From Planctomycetota bacterium (lineage in GTDB: Bacteria; Planctomycetota; Phycisphaerae; WQYP01), in contig JAJYFE010000028.1 in assembly GCA_021785435.1 (NCBI GenBank), positions 1-36,896 on the forward strand: a stretch of DNA of 36,896 bases. Direction: 5' to 3'. The translations under genes were made by a program, and so were the position numbers. Within the stretch, counting starts at the first letter, position 1; each line of letters starts with the position of its first letter. Shown here one piece after another: positions 8,052 to 17,133 of this stretch. A model generated the notes under the pieces. That model saw only the letters and a program-made list of their open reading frames with translations. It searched no databases and was not told where the DNA came from.

Positions 8052-9332
8052 CTACCGATCCAGTTCCGCGGCAATGATATTCAAACTACCCAGCACCGCC
8101 ACCACATCCGAAAGCATGTGCCCCTCCATCATCTTCGGCAACACGCTTAAGTGGAGAAACGAGGGCGGCCGGGTGCGGGCTCGCCAGGGGTTCCGGCTGG
8201 CGTCGCTGACCAGGTAATAGCCCAGTTCGCCGTTGGCCGTTTCCGTGCAGCCGTATGCTTCCCCCACCGGCGGCGTGAAACCCCGGTTCGTCATCACCAG
8301 CTCAAAATGCTGAATCAGCCCTTCTATACTGCCGTAAACTTGGGCCTTCGGCGGTAAAATATCTTTGCTTTCCGGACTAACGTTCATCGGCCCACCGGGA
8401 ATATGGTCGATGAGCTGCCGGATAATATGCATGGACTGTTTCATTTCCTCCAGCCGCACCAGGTAGCGCGCCAGTACGTCGCCGGTGTGCATGATCGGCG
8501 CTTGGAAGTCCACCGCCGGAGCGCCCCGGCCGTCCCAGTTATTCTGAAAGCAGAAATAAGGATCATCCTTGCGGACATCGCGCATCACCCCGCTGGCTCG
8601 AGCCACCGGTCCGCTCAGGCTCCAGTTAAGCGCTTCCTGTTCCGTGATGACCCCGATGCCCTGCGTGCGGTCGATAAAAATGCGCAGACGGTTCAGCAGC
8701 TTTTCGATGTCATCAATGGCGCGCGGCAGCGATTCGCTGATGAATTTTTTCACGAGCGAGCGGAAAACGTTGTCATCCACATCGCACCAAGCGCCGCCGA
8801 TGCGGTTCCAACTCGTGTGGAAGCGCGCCCCGGAAACGTATTCCATGATGTCATAGATCGCTTCGCGTTCGTTAAAGCCGAATAGAAACGCCGTAAAGCC
8901 GCCCAGGTCTAGAGCCGCGGCCCCCACGCACAGCAGGTGACTCTGGATGCGGGCCAGTTCGCCCAGGATGGTGCGGTAGACCTTGCACCGGGGTGTCGGC
9001 TCGATACCGAATAGTGTTTCGCACGCCCGGATCCAGGACAATTCATTGCCCATCGGAGCCAGATAATCCATGCGATCCACGATGGTGATGTACTGATTGT
9101 AATTGAGCACCTCGGCGTTCTTCTCGAAGCCGCTGTGCAAATAGCCGATCACCGGCACGCAGCGCACCACGCGTTCGCCGTCGATTTCCAACACCAGGCG
9201 GATCACCGTATGGGTGGCGGGATGCTGCGGGCCGAAGTTGAGTGTCCACAGATTCGGACTCGCCGACAGGGGCGGGGTTGCCAGCGGGTCCTCCATCAGC
9301 AGAGATCCGCCTTTTTCCAAGGTGTACGGCAT
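8052..9332 (-). CDS. nuoD: NADH-quinone oxidoreductase subunit D
   Basis: This is the 49-kDa-type subunit that helps form the quinone site of complex I, 426 residues from ATG 9332. Typical motifs are NFGPQHPATHTVIRLVLEID, GYLHSGFEKNAE, the DRMDYLAPMGNE motif, and SVEG-like text near the C-terminus (GSIEGLIQHFELV). It closes with VVAVLGSLNIIAAELDR, the expected end. The start is uncertain: ATG 9296 (MEDPLATPP) is also plausible with a weak AAGGCGG site, while 9332 has GGAG at long spacing and better fits the TATAAT box at 9379-9374. No nuoA, nuoB or nuoC lies upstream, so those subunits must be encoded elsewhere. It is the first gene of the D-E-F-G operon. Confidence 0.95.
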   Translation of the reverse strand: MPYTLEKGGSLLMEDPLATPPLSASPNLWTLNFGPQHPATHTVIRLVLEIDGERVVRCVPVIGYLHSGFEKNAEVLNYNQYITIVDRMDYLAPMGNELSWIRACETLFGIEPTPRCKVYRTILGELARIQSHLLCVGAAALDLGGFTAFLFGFNEREAIYDIMEYVSGARFHTSWNRIGGAWCDVDDNVFRSLVKKFISESLPRAIDDIEKLLNRLRIFIDRTQGIGVITEQEALNWSLSGPVARASGVMRDVRKDDPYFCFQNNWDGRGAPAVDFQAPIMHTGDVLARYLVRLEEMKQSMHIIRQLIDHIPGGPMNVSPESKDILPPKAQVYGSIEGLIQHFELVMTNRGFTPPVGEAYGCTETANGELGYYLVSDASRNPWRARTRPPSFLHLSVLPKMMEGHMLSDVVAVLGSLNIIAAELDR

Positions 9333-9373
9333 AGCGGCTGCGGCTCCAAATCCCAAACGCGCCCAAGCCCGAT

Positions 9374-9379
9374 ATTATA
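9374..9379 (-). promoter_or_regulatory. Candidate -10 box for the nuoDEFG operon
   Basis: A perfect TATAAT on the minus strand lies about 40 bases before ATG 9332. No convincing -35 element is seen at 16-18 bases, so the assignment rests on the -10 match and position alone. Confidence 0.4.
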
Positions 9380-9699
9380 ATCGCCTGGGTTCGTGATGCT
9401 ATGCCCAAACCGCGCCGACGGCAACTGACGGGTATGACAACGTTTCGAGGAGCGGAATCCCCGACGACACTCAACCACCAGTTCCCGGCCACGGTATCCC
9501 GGAGCCGGTCGGAGAGTCGCCTCCAATGGAGACCGATGTCCCTAAGTTTAGTCGCCCGAGCCGCCCCGCTGCGCTTGAAACGCATGGCTCTATTGCCGCC
9601 ATCTCCCCGAAAGATTGTTACGACCCAACCGGCGCCCAGATGCACACCCCGACCTCGCCGGGCAGGTTACAATAGCGGCTGAATATAAGGAAACCCTCT
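9380..9699. other. Divergent spacer between nuoD and nadE
   Basis: About 320 bases with no recognisable gene. A 93-codon frame at 9401-9682 on the plus strand has no protein-like pattern. The region must hold promoters for both directions. A ribosome site for nadE (ataaggaaa) lies near 9687-9695. Confidence 0.5.
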
Positions 9700-11475
9700 A
9701 TGCGCATCGCCATGGCCCAGTTGAATCCCATTGTCGGCGACATCGCTGGCAACACCGCCCGCATTATCGGAGCCATGCAGCAGGCCAGGCAGCGCAGGGC
9801 GGAACTGGTTATCACCTCCGAATTGGCGCTGATTGGTTATCCGCCCCGCGATTTGCTGTTAAAACCGGCGGTGCTGGCTCAGATGGAGCAGGCGGTGCAG
9901 CGCCTTGCCGCAGCCAGCCGGGGCTTCGCCACGCTGGTCGGATATGTCCAAAAAAATACCGCAGCCGCCGGCCGGACGCTTTACAATGCTGTGGCCCTGG
10001 TGCGGGACGGGCAGGTGCTGCACCGGGGTTATAAAAGCCTGCTACCCACGTACGACGTTTTTGATGAGAGCCGCTATTTTGAACCTGGTCCGCAAGTGGA
10101 AATCGCGGATTGGGGAAACGAAAAAATCGGCCTGTCCATCTGCGAAGACCTATGGAATGACGAACAGGTGGCAGGACGACCATTGTATCATTTTAACCCC
10201 ATCGCCGCTCTGGCGGGCGCAGGCGCCACACTGCTGGTGAATCTTAGCGCTTCACCCTTCGTGCTGGGCAAGAATGATTTTCGCCGCAAACTTATTGCGC
10301 ATCAGGCCCGCCGATGGCGGCTGCCGATCATATACGTCAATCAGGTGGGGGCGAATGATGAGTTGATTTTTGACGGCAATTCGACCGCCTGCGATGCTCA
10401 GGGCCGCCTCCTGGCCCAGGGCCGCGATTTCGAGGAAGACCTGGTGGTGTTTGATCTGCCGGAGCGGGCGGGCGATGCCGCCGGCCGACCGGGGATTATC
10501 CTGACCGCGGGCGAACCGAGCACCACTGGCGAGCCGACCGCTTCCGCCACTGTCCCGGCGCCCTGGCCCGAGCCGCGCCGGGATATGGCCGCACTTCACG
10601 CGGCGCTGCTTTTGGGGTTGCGCGACTACGCCCGCAAGTGCGGTTTTAAAACCGCGGTGGTGGGCTTGTCCGGCGGCATCGACTCGGCCCTGGTCGGCGT
10701 CCTGGCCGCGGAAGCCTTCGGGCCGCGAAATGTCACCGGTGTGGCCCTGCCCTCCCGCTACAGCAGCGACCATAGCCAGAGCGACGCCGCCCGCCTGGCG
10801 GCGGCGTTGGGCATTCAGTTCCACATCGTCCCGCTGGAAGCGCTGCATCGGGCCTTGGAAACCACCTTAGGGCCGCTGTTCGCGGGCACCGCTCCGGGGC
10901 TGGCGGAAGAAAATATGCAGGCCCGGCTGCGCGGCACCATTCTCATGGCCCTGTCCAATAAATTCGGCCATCTGCTGTTAACCACCGGCAATAAAAGTGA
11001 AATCGCCACGGGTTATTGCACCCTCTACGGCGATATGGCCGGTGGCCTGGCCGTGATCAGCGACGTACCGAAAACGATGGTTTATCGCCTGGCACGCTAT
11101 ATCAACGCGCAGGCTGTGGCCAACGGCCGGCCGCCGCCGATTCCAGAGGGTTCCCTGACCAAAGCCCCCAGCGCCGAGCTTCGCCCGAACCAGACCGATC
11201 AGGATTCGCTTCCGCCCTACGACGTGCTCGACGCCATTCTGCAGCGCTATGTGGAAGAGGAAAAATCGGTCGGGACGATCGTGGCGGAAGGGTTCGCTGC
11301 GCCCACCGTCCTGAAAGTCGCCCGGCTGGTGGACTTGAACGAATACAAGCGCAAGCAGATGCCGCCGGGGTTGAAAGTCACCTCCCGCGCCTTCGGTTGG
11401 GGCCGCCGCATGCCGATCGCCCAGCGCTACGATCCGGCTGCGATGACGGAGCAACCGCCATCATACCCGCGCTGA
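9700..11475 (+). CDS. nadE: Glutamine-dependent NAD+ synthetase
   Basis: It catalyses the last step of NAD synthesis, amidating deamido-NAD with ammonia from glutamine and using ATP. The product has 591 residues. Residues 1-260 are a nitrilase-type glutaminase domain with the catalytic triad E41 (SELALIGYPP), K112 (RGYKSLLP) and C148 (LSICEDLW). Residues from about 295 form the synthetase domain, with the PP-loop SGGIDSAL at 324-331, the LPSRYSSDHS region, and NKSEIATGYCTLYGDMAGG. ATG 9700 follows an AAGGAAA site. The length is normal for the fused form. Its last 49 bases overlap the end of the convergent PSP1 gene. Confidence 0.97.
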   Translation: MRIAMAQLNPIVGDIAGNTARIIGAMQQARQRRAELVITSELALIGYPPRDLLLKPAVLAQMEQAVQRLAAASRGFATLVGYVQKNTAAAGRTLYNAVALVRDGQVLHRGYKSLLPTYDVFDESRYFEPGPQVEIADWGNEKIGLSICEDLWNDEQVAGRPLYHFNPIAALAGAGATLLVNLSASPFVLGKNDFRRKLIAHQARRWRLPIIYVNQVGANDELIFDGNSTACDAQGRLLAQGRDFEEDLVVFDLPERAGDAAGRPGIILTAGEPSTTGEPTASATVPAPWPEPRRDMAALHAALLLGLRDYARKCGFKTAVVGLSGGIDSALVGVLAAEAFGPRNVTGVALPSRYSSDHSQSDAARLAAALGIQFHIVPLEALHRALETTLGPLFAGTAPGLAEENMQARLRGTILMALSNKFGHLLLTTGNKSEIATGYCTLYGDMAGGLAVISDVPKTMVYRLARYINAQAVANGRPPPIPEGSLTKAPSAELRPNQTDQDSLPPYDVLDAILQRYVEEEKSVGTIVAEGFAAPTVLKVARLVDLNEYKRKQMPPGLKVTSRAFGWGRRMPIAQRYDPAAMTEQPPSYPR

Positions 11476-12332
11476 GTTTCGGTGGCGGTTAGACCGCGCC
11501 GGTGCACAACCTCTCCCAGGCGGGCACACCCGGGCGTCCGGGGCCGGGCGGCGGATAGGCTGCCCCTTAACGCTTCGTAGGCGGCCTGTTCGTAGCGCAG
11601 GCAACACCTTAACCGTCCGCAGCGACCGCTGTTTTGGGCCGGATCCGTTGGTGCCTGCTGGAGCCGCGCCGCCCGGAGGGATACGGGGGCGAGCACTTTC
11701 AAAAACTGCTGGCAGCAGCAGGACAGACCGCACCGGTCGTAATCCGCGGTCAGCCGGGCCGCATCGCGGGGACCCACCTGCCGCAGCTCCACCCGCGTGT
11801 GTAATTGCTGCGCCAAGGCCCGCACCAAGCTCCGAAAATCCACACGCTGGGCGCTCGTGAAATAAAAGGTTACGCGCTCTAATCCCAACAAAGGCTCCAC
11901 CTCCAAAATTTTCACCGCTAAGCCGTGCTCCTTCGCCAGAGCACGGGCTAGATTTAAATGCTGCGGCTTGACCTCTTCCAGCGACCGCTGTCGCGCCAGG
12001 TCCTGCCTTGTGGCCACGCGCAACACGCGTCCATTCCAAGTTATAGGAAAAGACGCGCCGCCGGACGCCCTGATATATTCCTGCAGACCAGCGCGATCCA
12101 GGCCCTGACCGCCCTCATTCGCGGTCTCTAGGCCGATCAGCAGCGATGCGACTTCCGTACCGCGCGGCGTGCGCACGACCAGCGGCGTGCCGCACCGGAC
12201 CGTCGCATTAACCTGACTATTTGAAAATTCCCCCAGCGTCCGTAAGTAGCCGTAACGCGCCACCACTGCGGCCGGAATCGGCGGGGCAGGTGCTGGCTCT
12301 TCAGCCGGCATTATTTCCAGGGACAGCACCAT
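11427..12332 (-). CDS. PSP1 domain protein (YaaT/RicT-like)
   Basis: The 301-residue product has the PSP1 C-terminal domain. The cysteine-rich motifs CGLSCCCQQFL and SGRCGRLRCCLRYE are diagnostic of the family. YaaT/RicT in Bacillus works in a complex that affects mRNA processing and sporulation. In other phyla the role is unknown. The front part (KPQHLNLARALAKEHGLAVK, then FYFTSAQRVDFRSLVRALA) also matches. ATG 12332 follows the ArsR stop by one base and has GGAG about 10 bases upstream, so the two are probably translationally coupled. The C-terminal tail overlaps nadE and is not family-like. Confidence 0.85.
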   Translation of the reverse strand: MVLSLEIMPAEEPAPAPPIPAAVVARYGYLRTLGEFSNSQVNATVRCGTPLVVRTPRGTEVASLLIGLETANEGGQGLDRAGLQEYIRASGGASFPITWNGRVLRVATRQDLARQRSLEEVKPQHLNLARALAKEHGLAVKILEVEPLLGLERVTFYFTSAQRVDFRSLVRALAQQLHTRVELRQVGPRDAARLTADYDRCGLSCCCQQFLKVLAPVSLRAARLQQAPTDPAQNSGRCGRLRCCLRYEQAAYEALRGSLSAARPRTPGCARLGEVVHRRGLTATETQRGYDGGCSVIAAGS

Positions 12333-12333
12333 G

Positions 12334-12663
12334 TCATTTAGTCTCCAGCGCTGCATGCTGCTGGCGCACGTGCTCGAGCACACCCTGGCAGACCAGTTGG
12401 CATAAATTCTTCACCGTGACATCGGAAATGCGGTAGACCACCTGGGATCCCTGCCGGTCAAAACTTACCAATCCGGCCTGTCGGAGCAGCGACAAATGCT
12501 TGGACGCGGAGGCCTGTTTAATGGCCAGTTCGTGGCTAAGCGTGGTAACGTTGGCGGGGGCCTGCTCCAACCGCGCGAGAATGCGCAGGCGATTTTCATC
12601 GCCCATGGCGCGAAATCGGTCGGCTACCTGCGTGACGAGGTCGGGATTCTTGGAATCGAACAT
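12334..12663 (-). CDS. ArsR-family transcriptional regulator
   Basis: A 109-residue winged-helix protein. The pattern FRAMGDENRLRILARLEQAP, then ELAIKQASASKHLSLLRQAG and SFDRQGSQVVYRISD, is typical of ArsR/SmtB repressors. No cysteine pair such as the ELCVCDL metal site is present in the recognition-helix region, so its signal is not obvious. ATG 12663 is preferred over 12687 because AAGGA is well placed before it, and the TATAAT at 12701-12696 would start transcription near 12689. It is followed by the PSP1 gene after one base. Confidence 0.88.
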   Translation of the reverse strand: MFDSKNPDLVTQVADRFRAMGDENRLRILARLEQAPANVTTLSHELAIKQASASKHLSLLRQAGLVSFDRQGSQVVYRISDVTVKNLCQLVCQGVLEHVRQQHAALETK

Positions 12664-12695
12664 GGGAATATATTCCTTGTTGAGCATAATGCCAA

Positions 12696-12701
12696 ATTAT
12701 A
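12696..12701 (-). promoter_or_regulatory. Candidate -10 box of the arsR-PSP1 operon
   Basis: TATAAT on the minus strand, 33 bases before ATG 12663, with a weak TTTTAC at 17-base spacing. It lies just downstream of the hpnE stop, so the arsR-PSP1 pair may be transcribed separately from hpnE. Confidence 0.45.
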
Positions 12702-12702
12702 G

Positions 12703-14151
12703 TCAATGCGGCTGTGCCGTAAAAGTATCGTAATTTCGGCCTTGCGCCAGCAGGCGGGCCGGGAATTCCAACGGCAGGTCGGGCGCAAGGAAACGCGGCG
12801 CCGGCGCGGCACCAGCGAGGTTACGCCAAAGCCCTTCGGCCGCCAGGTAGCCGCTGCGAACGGCGCCTTCCATCGTGGCGGGCCAATCGGTCTTCGTATA
12901 ATCGCCGGCTAAAAAAAGATTTTCGATGCCTTCCGGCGGCGGGGTCTGGAGCGGGCGGAAGACATCCGCTCCCGGTAGCGGCGAAAAGGTGGCGCGCTTC
13001 TCAATAATAATACGATGGCGAAGCAGCGTGGCGGAACCCTTGGGGAAAAGCTGGGCTAGCTGAGTTTTGATCTGGCCGATCAGCACGCCCTCGGGTACCT
13101 CCAGCCAGTCCCGGGCCGCGCTGATAACTCCGTGCACCACGACGCCCCGCCGGTCCTTGCGGAACAGCCATTGCAATGGACCGGCCAGCAGTGCTGCGTG
13201 GGAATAACGCAGCACCGGTCGGTCGAACCACAGATGCGCTCCCACGATGGGACTGCCGCGAAGTTCCAGCAGGCGGTGGAAACGAAAATCCGCCCTGCGA
13301 AGCTCTTCCGGAATCCATTTGAGCACGGTGGGGTAGTTCACGGCCAGAATGACGGCATTCGCCGGCAGTATTTCTCCATCCCGCAACGCCACGCCAACGA
13401 TGCGGCGGCTCTGGAAGCACAGGCGCGCCACACGCGTGTTCAGTCGAACCGTCGGACAAGGCCGGTTCGCATAGAGTTCCTCCAACGGGCAGGCCGGCAG
13501 GCCCAGCGCGTAACTGCCGCGATGGCTTAGCAAACCATCCTGGAAAACCTGCAAGGCATATTTGGCGCTGGCGCGGCTGGTTTGTTCGTTGAGCGCTCCG
13601 ACCAGAATAGGATCATAGAAGCGCCGGATGATGCGCTCGGTTTGGCCATGGTCGCGCAACCATCGGCCGAAGGGTACGTTATCCAAAGCCGCCCGGCCGG
13701 CGCGACCTAATCGCAACATCGCCGCCATGGCCCGGCTGATCGCCCAGCGCTCGGCCACGCTCAATACGCCGAAGCTAGCCAGCGCTGGGGCCAGATGTAG
13801 CGGCGCCGGCAGTCCCGGAACGCGGAAGAGCGCGTAGTGGTGGCCGCCCTCATCGAGAAAATGAATGCGGTGATGAAAATGCACTTTTTCGGCCACGCCG
13901 AGCCGGCGGTATAAGTCCAACAGGTTGGTGCAACAGCCCAGCAGAACGTGCTGGCAGTTGTCCAGTAGTTGGCCGGTGGCGGCGTCTTCGAAGGAACCCG
14001 CCCGGCCGCCAAGCTCGCGGCGGGCCTCCAGCAGGGTGACCGCGGCGCCAGCGCCATGTAGCGCTGCGGCGGCGGCCATGCCGGCCAAACCTCCGCCAAT
14101 AACCAGGATCTGTTTCTCGCGGACCGCTGGCGCCGCGGTGGGGTTATCCAT
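12703..14151 (-). CDS. hpnE: Squalene-associated FAD-dependent desaturase
   Basis: An amine-oxidase-type flavoprotein of 482 residues. The N-terminal dinucleotide site VIGGGLAGMAAAAALHGAG is followed by TLLEARRELGGRAGSF. QLLDNCQHVLLGCCTNLL and the C-terminal NLFLAGDYTKTDWPATMEGA, with VRSGYLAAEGL next, match HpnE, which acts with HpnC and HpnD to make squalene from farnesyl diphosphate. Related carotenoid desaturases share much of this, so the substrate is not certain. ATG 14151 fits the family start. A longer frame to 14262 adds a low-complexity leader. No hpnC or hpnD lies beside it, so it is an orphan in this window. Confidence 0.85.
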   Translation of the reverse strand: MDNPTAAPAVREKQILVIGGGLAGMAAAAALHGAGAAVTLLEARRELGGRAGSFEDAATGQLLDNCQHVLLGCCTNLLDLYRRLGVAEKVHFHHRIHFLDEGGHHYALFRVPGLPAPLHLAPALASFGVLSVAERWAISRAMAAMLRLGRAGRAALDNVPFGRWLRDHGQTERIIRRFYDPILVGALNEQTSRASAKYALQVFQDGLLSHRGSYALGLPACPLEELYANRPCPTVRLNTRVARLCFQSRRIVGVALRDGEILPANAVILAVNYPTVLKWIPEELRRADFRFHRLLELRGSPIVGAHLWFDRPVLRYSHAALLAGPLQWLFRKDRRGVVVHGVISAARDWLEVPEGVLIGQIKTQLAQLFPKGSATLLRHRIIIEKRATFSPLPGADVFRPLQTPPPEGIENLFLAGDYTKTDWPATMEGAVRSGYLAAEGLWRNLAGAAPAPRFLAPDLPLEFPARLLAQGRNYDTFTAQPH

Positions 14152-14685
14152 AAGGGCATGATATACCGCGCGCGCTAAACCTTGAACTGCTCGCACCGGC
14201 CCCGGTGGGGGCTGTCTTGAACTGCCTGGCCGGGAGCGACCGAAAGCGCCGGGCCGAAGCACCGTGGCTTCATCCCGGTGAATCCCGGTGCGCCTGGGGG
14301 TATCCTCAAGTCGTCACGCCCCCGCCGCCGCGCCGCCCGATCAACACCTCGTGTGCCTCGCTTCACCACGTTGAGACGCGGTGCTCCCAGCGTGCTCTGT
14401 ATCCCGCTGCTCGCCTTGCATCCCGAGCGCATCAGAATGGAAACGCAGTAGCTGGCGCCGGCGCTGCACGCGGGGCCACCAAGCGTCAGTTTCCTGTTAT
14501 TTCAGCAAGAAACAGCATGCTGCTTTTTCGGAACGTTCTTGGCGCCGCGGTCGAGTCGCCGCGGTTACGGTCTTGGTTCCGGCACGCAGGGCACGCGGGG
14601 TAATCATCTCCGCTAGCCGTCCGGCGCCCTTGCCAAAACCCGTGAGACGGTGTGATATAGCAGGCGTCGAAGGGAGCGTTTTACC
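14152..14685. other. Divergent spacer of about 530 bases
   Basis: No gene or RNA recognised. A small inverted repeat, CCGCGG around tcgagtcg, lies at about 14544-14563. A ribosome site (AAGGGAG) for the next gene lies near 14668-14675. Confidence 0.45.
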
Positions 14686-15522
14686 ATGCATAAAAAACTT
14701 CGCCGGGCCATCGGATTCTTTCTGCTGTTTCTGGCCATCGTTCTTTTTGGTATCTGGTATTCCATCGACGGCGTCATTCGCAGCCAAATCGCCAGCCGCG
14801 CCTCCGCCGCGCTGGGCGTTAAAACCACGCTCGGTGACGTGGCGCTGAATGTCTTTGGCGGTTCGCTAACCCTGCGGCAACTGGCTGTAGCCAATCCTTC
14901 CGGCTATGCCGGCACCCACCTTTTGACTCTGCAGACCGGCCAAGTGACCGTCCAACTCCGTTCACTGCTTACCCCGACCGTGCGCATCAATACCATCCGT
15001 CTGGATGGCCTGGCTTTATCGCTGGATCAGATCGGACTTAACAGCAATTTGTCCACAGTGCTTGAGCATCTGAAAAGCCAACAGGCGCCGCTGCCGGCCG
15101 CTGCAAAACCCGTCCCCGCCGCCGCCTCCGGTGGTAAAACGCTGGCCATCAATCGCGTGTTGGTCCGCCATATCACCATCACCCTTCGCCCGGCCCTGTT
15201 GGCCGGGCAGCCCACTGTGCCGCTGGTGGTGCATCTGAAGCAAATTACGATCGATCAACCGACCAATCCCAGCGGTCGGCCATATCGGCTGGCCGACTTA
15301 ATGGCCCAGATTTTAACGCAGGTGGCGCTCGAAGCCGCGCAGAATGCGCAATTGCCGTCGAGCGTGCGGCAGTCGCTACAGGCGGTGGGCAACTTATCGG
15401 GCGGCGTTGGTAATTTTATCCGGCGCGCTACTGAGCCCATCGTCCCAGCCATTCACAAAGCCGTCCAGTCGCTGCGGAATATTTTCCACGCCGCAACCCA
15501 GCCCAGTGGAGCGCCGCAGTGA
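14686..15522 (+). CDS. AsmA-like / DUF748-type envelope protein
   Basis: The 278-residue product has one N-terminal membrane segment (IGFFLLFLAIVLFGIWYSI, about 9-27) followed by a stretch typical of the AsmA superfamily start: SQIASRASAALGVKTTLGDV, then GGSLTLRQLAVANPSGY. AsmA-like proteins span or act at the periplasm and are linked to lipid transport. This one is short, so it may be a minimal member. A proline/alanine linker lies near 135-148. ATG 14686 has an AAGGGAG site. The next gene, a transporter, starts 73 bases downstream on the same strand and may be cotranscribed. Confidence 0.65.
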   Translation: MHKKLRRAIGFFLLFLAIVLFGIWYSIDGVIRSQIASRASAALGVKTTLGDVALNVFGGSLTLRQLAVANPSGYAGTHLLTLQTGQVTVQLRSLLTPTVRINTIRLDGLALSLDQIGLNSNLSTVLEHLKSQQAPLPAAAKPVPAAASGGKTLAINRVLVRHITITLRPALLAGQPTVPLVVHLKQITIDQPTNPSGRPYRLADLMAQILTQVALEAAQNAQLPSSVRQSLQAVGNLSGGVGNFIRRATEPIVPAIHKAVQSLRNIFHAATQPSGAPQ

Positions 15523-15594
15523 AGCGACGCCCGGATTTTCGCCAAAGCCGGGGCGGCTGAAAGTACGACGAACACAAGGATTCCCATTTTCACC

Positions 15595-16848
15595 GTGTGG
15601 CATATTTCCTGGCTGGATCTGGCCATCTTCCTGGCCACCTACGTCGGTCTGGCGCTGGGCGACATTCCCGGCACCCGGCTGGATCGTTCCAGCGTGGCCC
15701 TGCTCGGCGCGGTGGCCGTGTTGCTCCTGCGCCGCTTGAGTTTTTCCCAAGCCATCACCCAGGTGGACTTCGCCACCCTGGTGCTGCTGGTCAGCCTGAT
15801 GGTCATTTCCGCCCAGCTTCGGCTGGCGGGGTTCTATCAGTGGGCAGCGCATCGCGTTGTGACGCTGGCGCGGAGTCCGAGCGCGCTGCTGGCGGCAGTG
15901 ATCATCGTCGCCGCCGCGTTTTCGGCTGTTTTCGCCAACGATGTGATCTGCCTGGTTTTCACGCCGGTGCTTTGCCTGGCCCTGAACCGGGCCGGCCGCG
16001 ACGCCCTTCCCTACCTGATGGCCCTGGCGACCGCATCGAACATCGGCTCGGCGGCAACCCTTATCGGCAACCCGCAAAATATGTTGATCGGCCAGACCGC
16101 CCATCTTTCCTTCGCCGCCTATGCCGCCACTGTTTCGCCGCTGGTTCTGGTCGGCCTGGCTCTGAATTTCCTCGTGGTGTATGTGGTTTACAGACGCCGC
16201 CTTTTCGCGGCGCCCCGGCCTCCCGCAACCGGGGCGCCCTCCGATCCCGGGGGCGGCACGCCGGTCCAATGGAATTTGATCCATAAAACGCTGGCGATCA
16301 TGGCGGTGTTACTGGCCGCGATGCTGGTAGGCGGATACTTGCACCTGCCGCGGCCTGTCGCCGCCATGGCCGCAGGCGGTTTGATCTTGATCTCGCGTCA
16401 AACCCGCCCGCGCGACTTGTTCGCCCTGGTCGACTGGCCGCTCATCCTGTTGTTCATGGGACTGTTCATTGTGATCGGCGACGCCCAGCGGCATCAGCTC
16501 ATCCAGCCGGTCATTCAGGCGGTGGCCCACGTGGGATTTTCTCTGCAGGCGCCCGCGCCGCTGACAGCGGTGACCCTGGTGCTTTCGAATCTCGTCAGCA
16601 ACGTGCCAGCGGTGTTATTGCTCAAACCCGCGCTGCCCTTGGGGCTTACACCCGCCTGGTATCTGCTGGCTGTGGTCAGCACGTTCGCCGGGAACCTGAC
16701 GCTTTTAGGCTCTATCGCCAACTTGATTGTGGCGGAGAGCGCGTCCCGCTATTCCATCCGCCTGGGATTCCTGGAATATTTAAAGGTCGGCGTGCCGCTG
16801 ACGCTGGCGACCAGCGGGTTGACGTTGCTGTATTTCCACGTCATTTAA
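15595..16848 (+). CDS. SLC13/ArsB-like anion transporter
   Basis: The 417-residue integral membrane protein has about ten hydrophobic segments. It matches the ion-transporter superfamily that includes ArsB, NhaD and citrate/sodium SLC13 carriers. Supporting motifs are AVFANDVICLVFTPVLCLAL, ATASNIGSAATLIGNPQNML (the conserved SN..GN..TP loop of the first half) and LSNLVSNVPAVLLLKPALPL in the second half. The substrate cannot be read from sequence. The start is GTG 15595, with AAGGA some 14 bases upstream; no better start is seen. Confidence 0.82.
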   Translation: MWHISWLDLAIFLATYVGLALGDIPGTRLDRSSVALLGAVAVLLLRRLSFSQAITQVDFATLVLLVSLMVISAQLRLAGFYQWAAHRVVTLARSPSALLAAVIIVAAAFSAVFANDVICLVFTPVLCLALNRAGRDALPYLMALATASNIGSAATLIGNPQNMLIGQTAHLSFAAYAATVSPLVLVGLALNFLVVYVVYRRRLFAAPRPPATGAPSDPGGGTPVQWNLIHKTLAIMAVLLAAMLVGGYLHLPRPVAAMAAGGLILISRQTRPRDLFALVDWPLILLFMGLFIVIGDAQRHQLIQPVIQAVAHVGFSLQAPAPLTAVTLVLSNLVSNVPAVLLLKPALPLGLTPAWYLLAVVSTFAGNLTLLGSIANLIVAESASRYSIRLGFLEYLKVGVPLTLATSGLTLLYFHVI

Positions 16849-17133
16849 AATCTATTTCAAGACACCGCGGGAGTCGCGTTGGCCCGGCAGGGGGCCAGAG
16901 GCCAGGAAGAGCGACGAGGCCTATTGAAAGAAAACATGGCGAGGAGCGATGAAATCGCGGACGGCCTCCAGCCGGGCCAACACGGCCCGGCCCGGTTTTG
17001 AGATAGATCCTTAACCCTGATTCTTGGCCCGTAAGCCACCACTGCGTTCCTGCGCCCTGCCACCTGTTCCCTTCCGGACCATCGTTCACGCCCGGCGCGG
17101 ACGCCCGCCGATAATGGTAGTGCAATGGTCAGG

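Noticed and set aside
9043-9645. A 200-codon minus-strand frame at the nuoD 5' end
   Set aside because: Overlaps nuoD in another frame and has no protein-like motifs.
11427-11475. nadE-PSP1 3' overlap as a sign of misassembly
   Set aside because: Both coding ends read normally in a convergent overlap of 49 bases. The PSP1 tail is simply extended.
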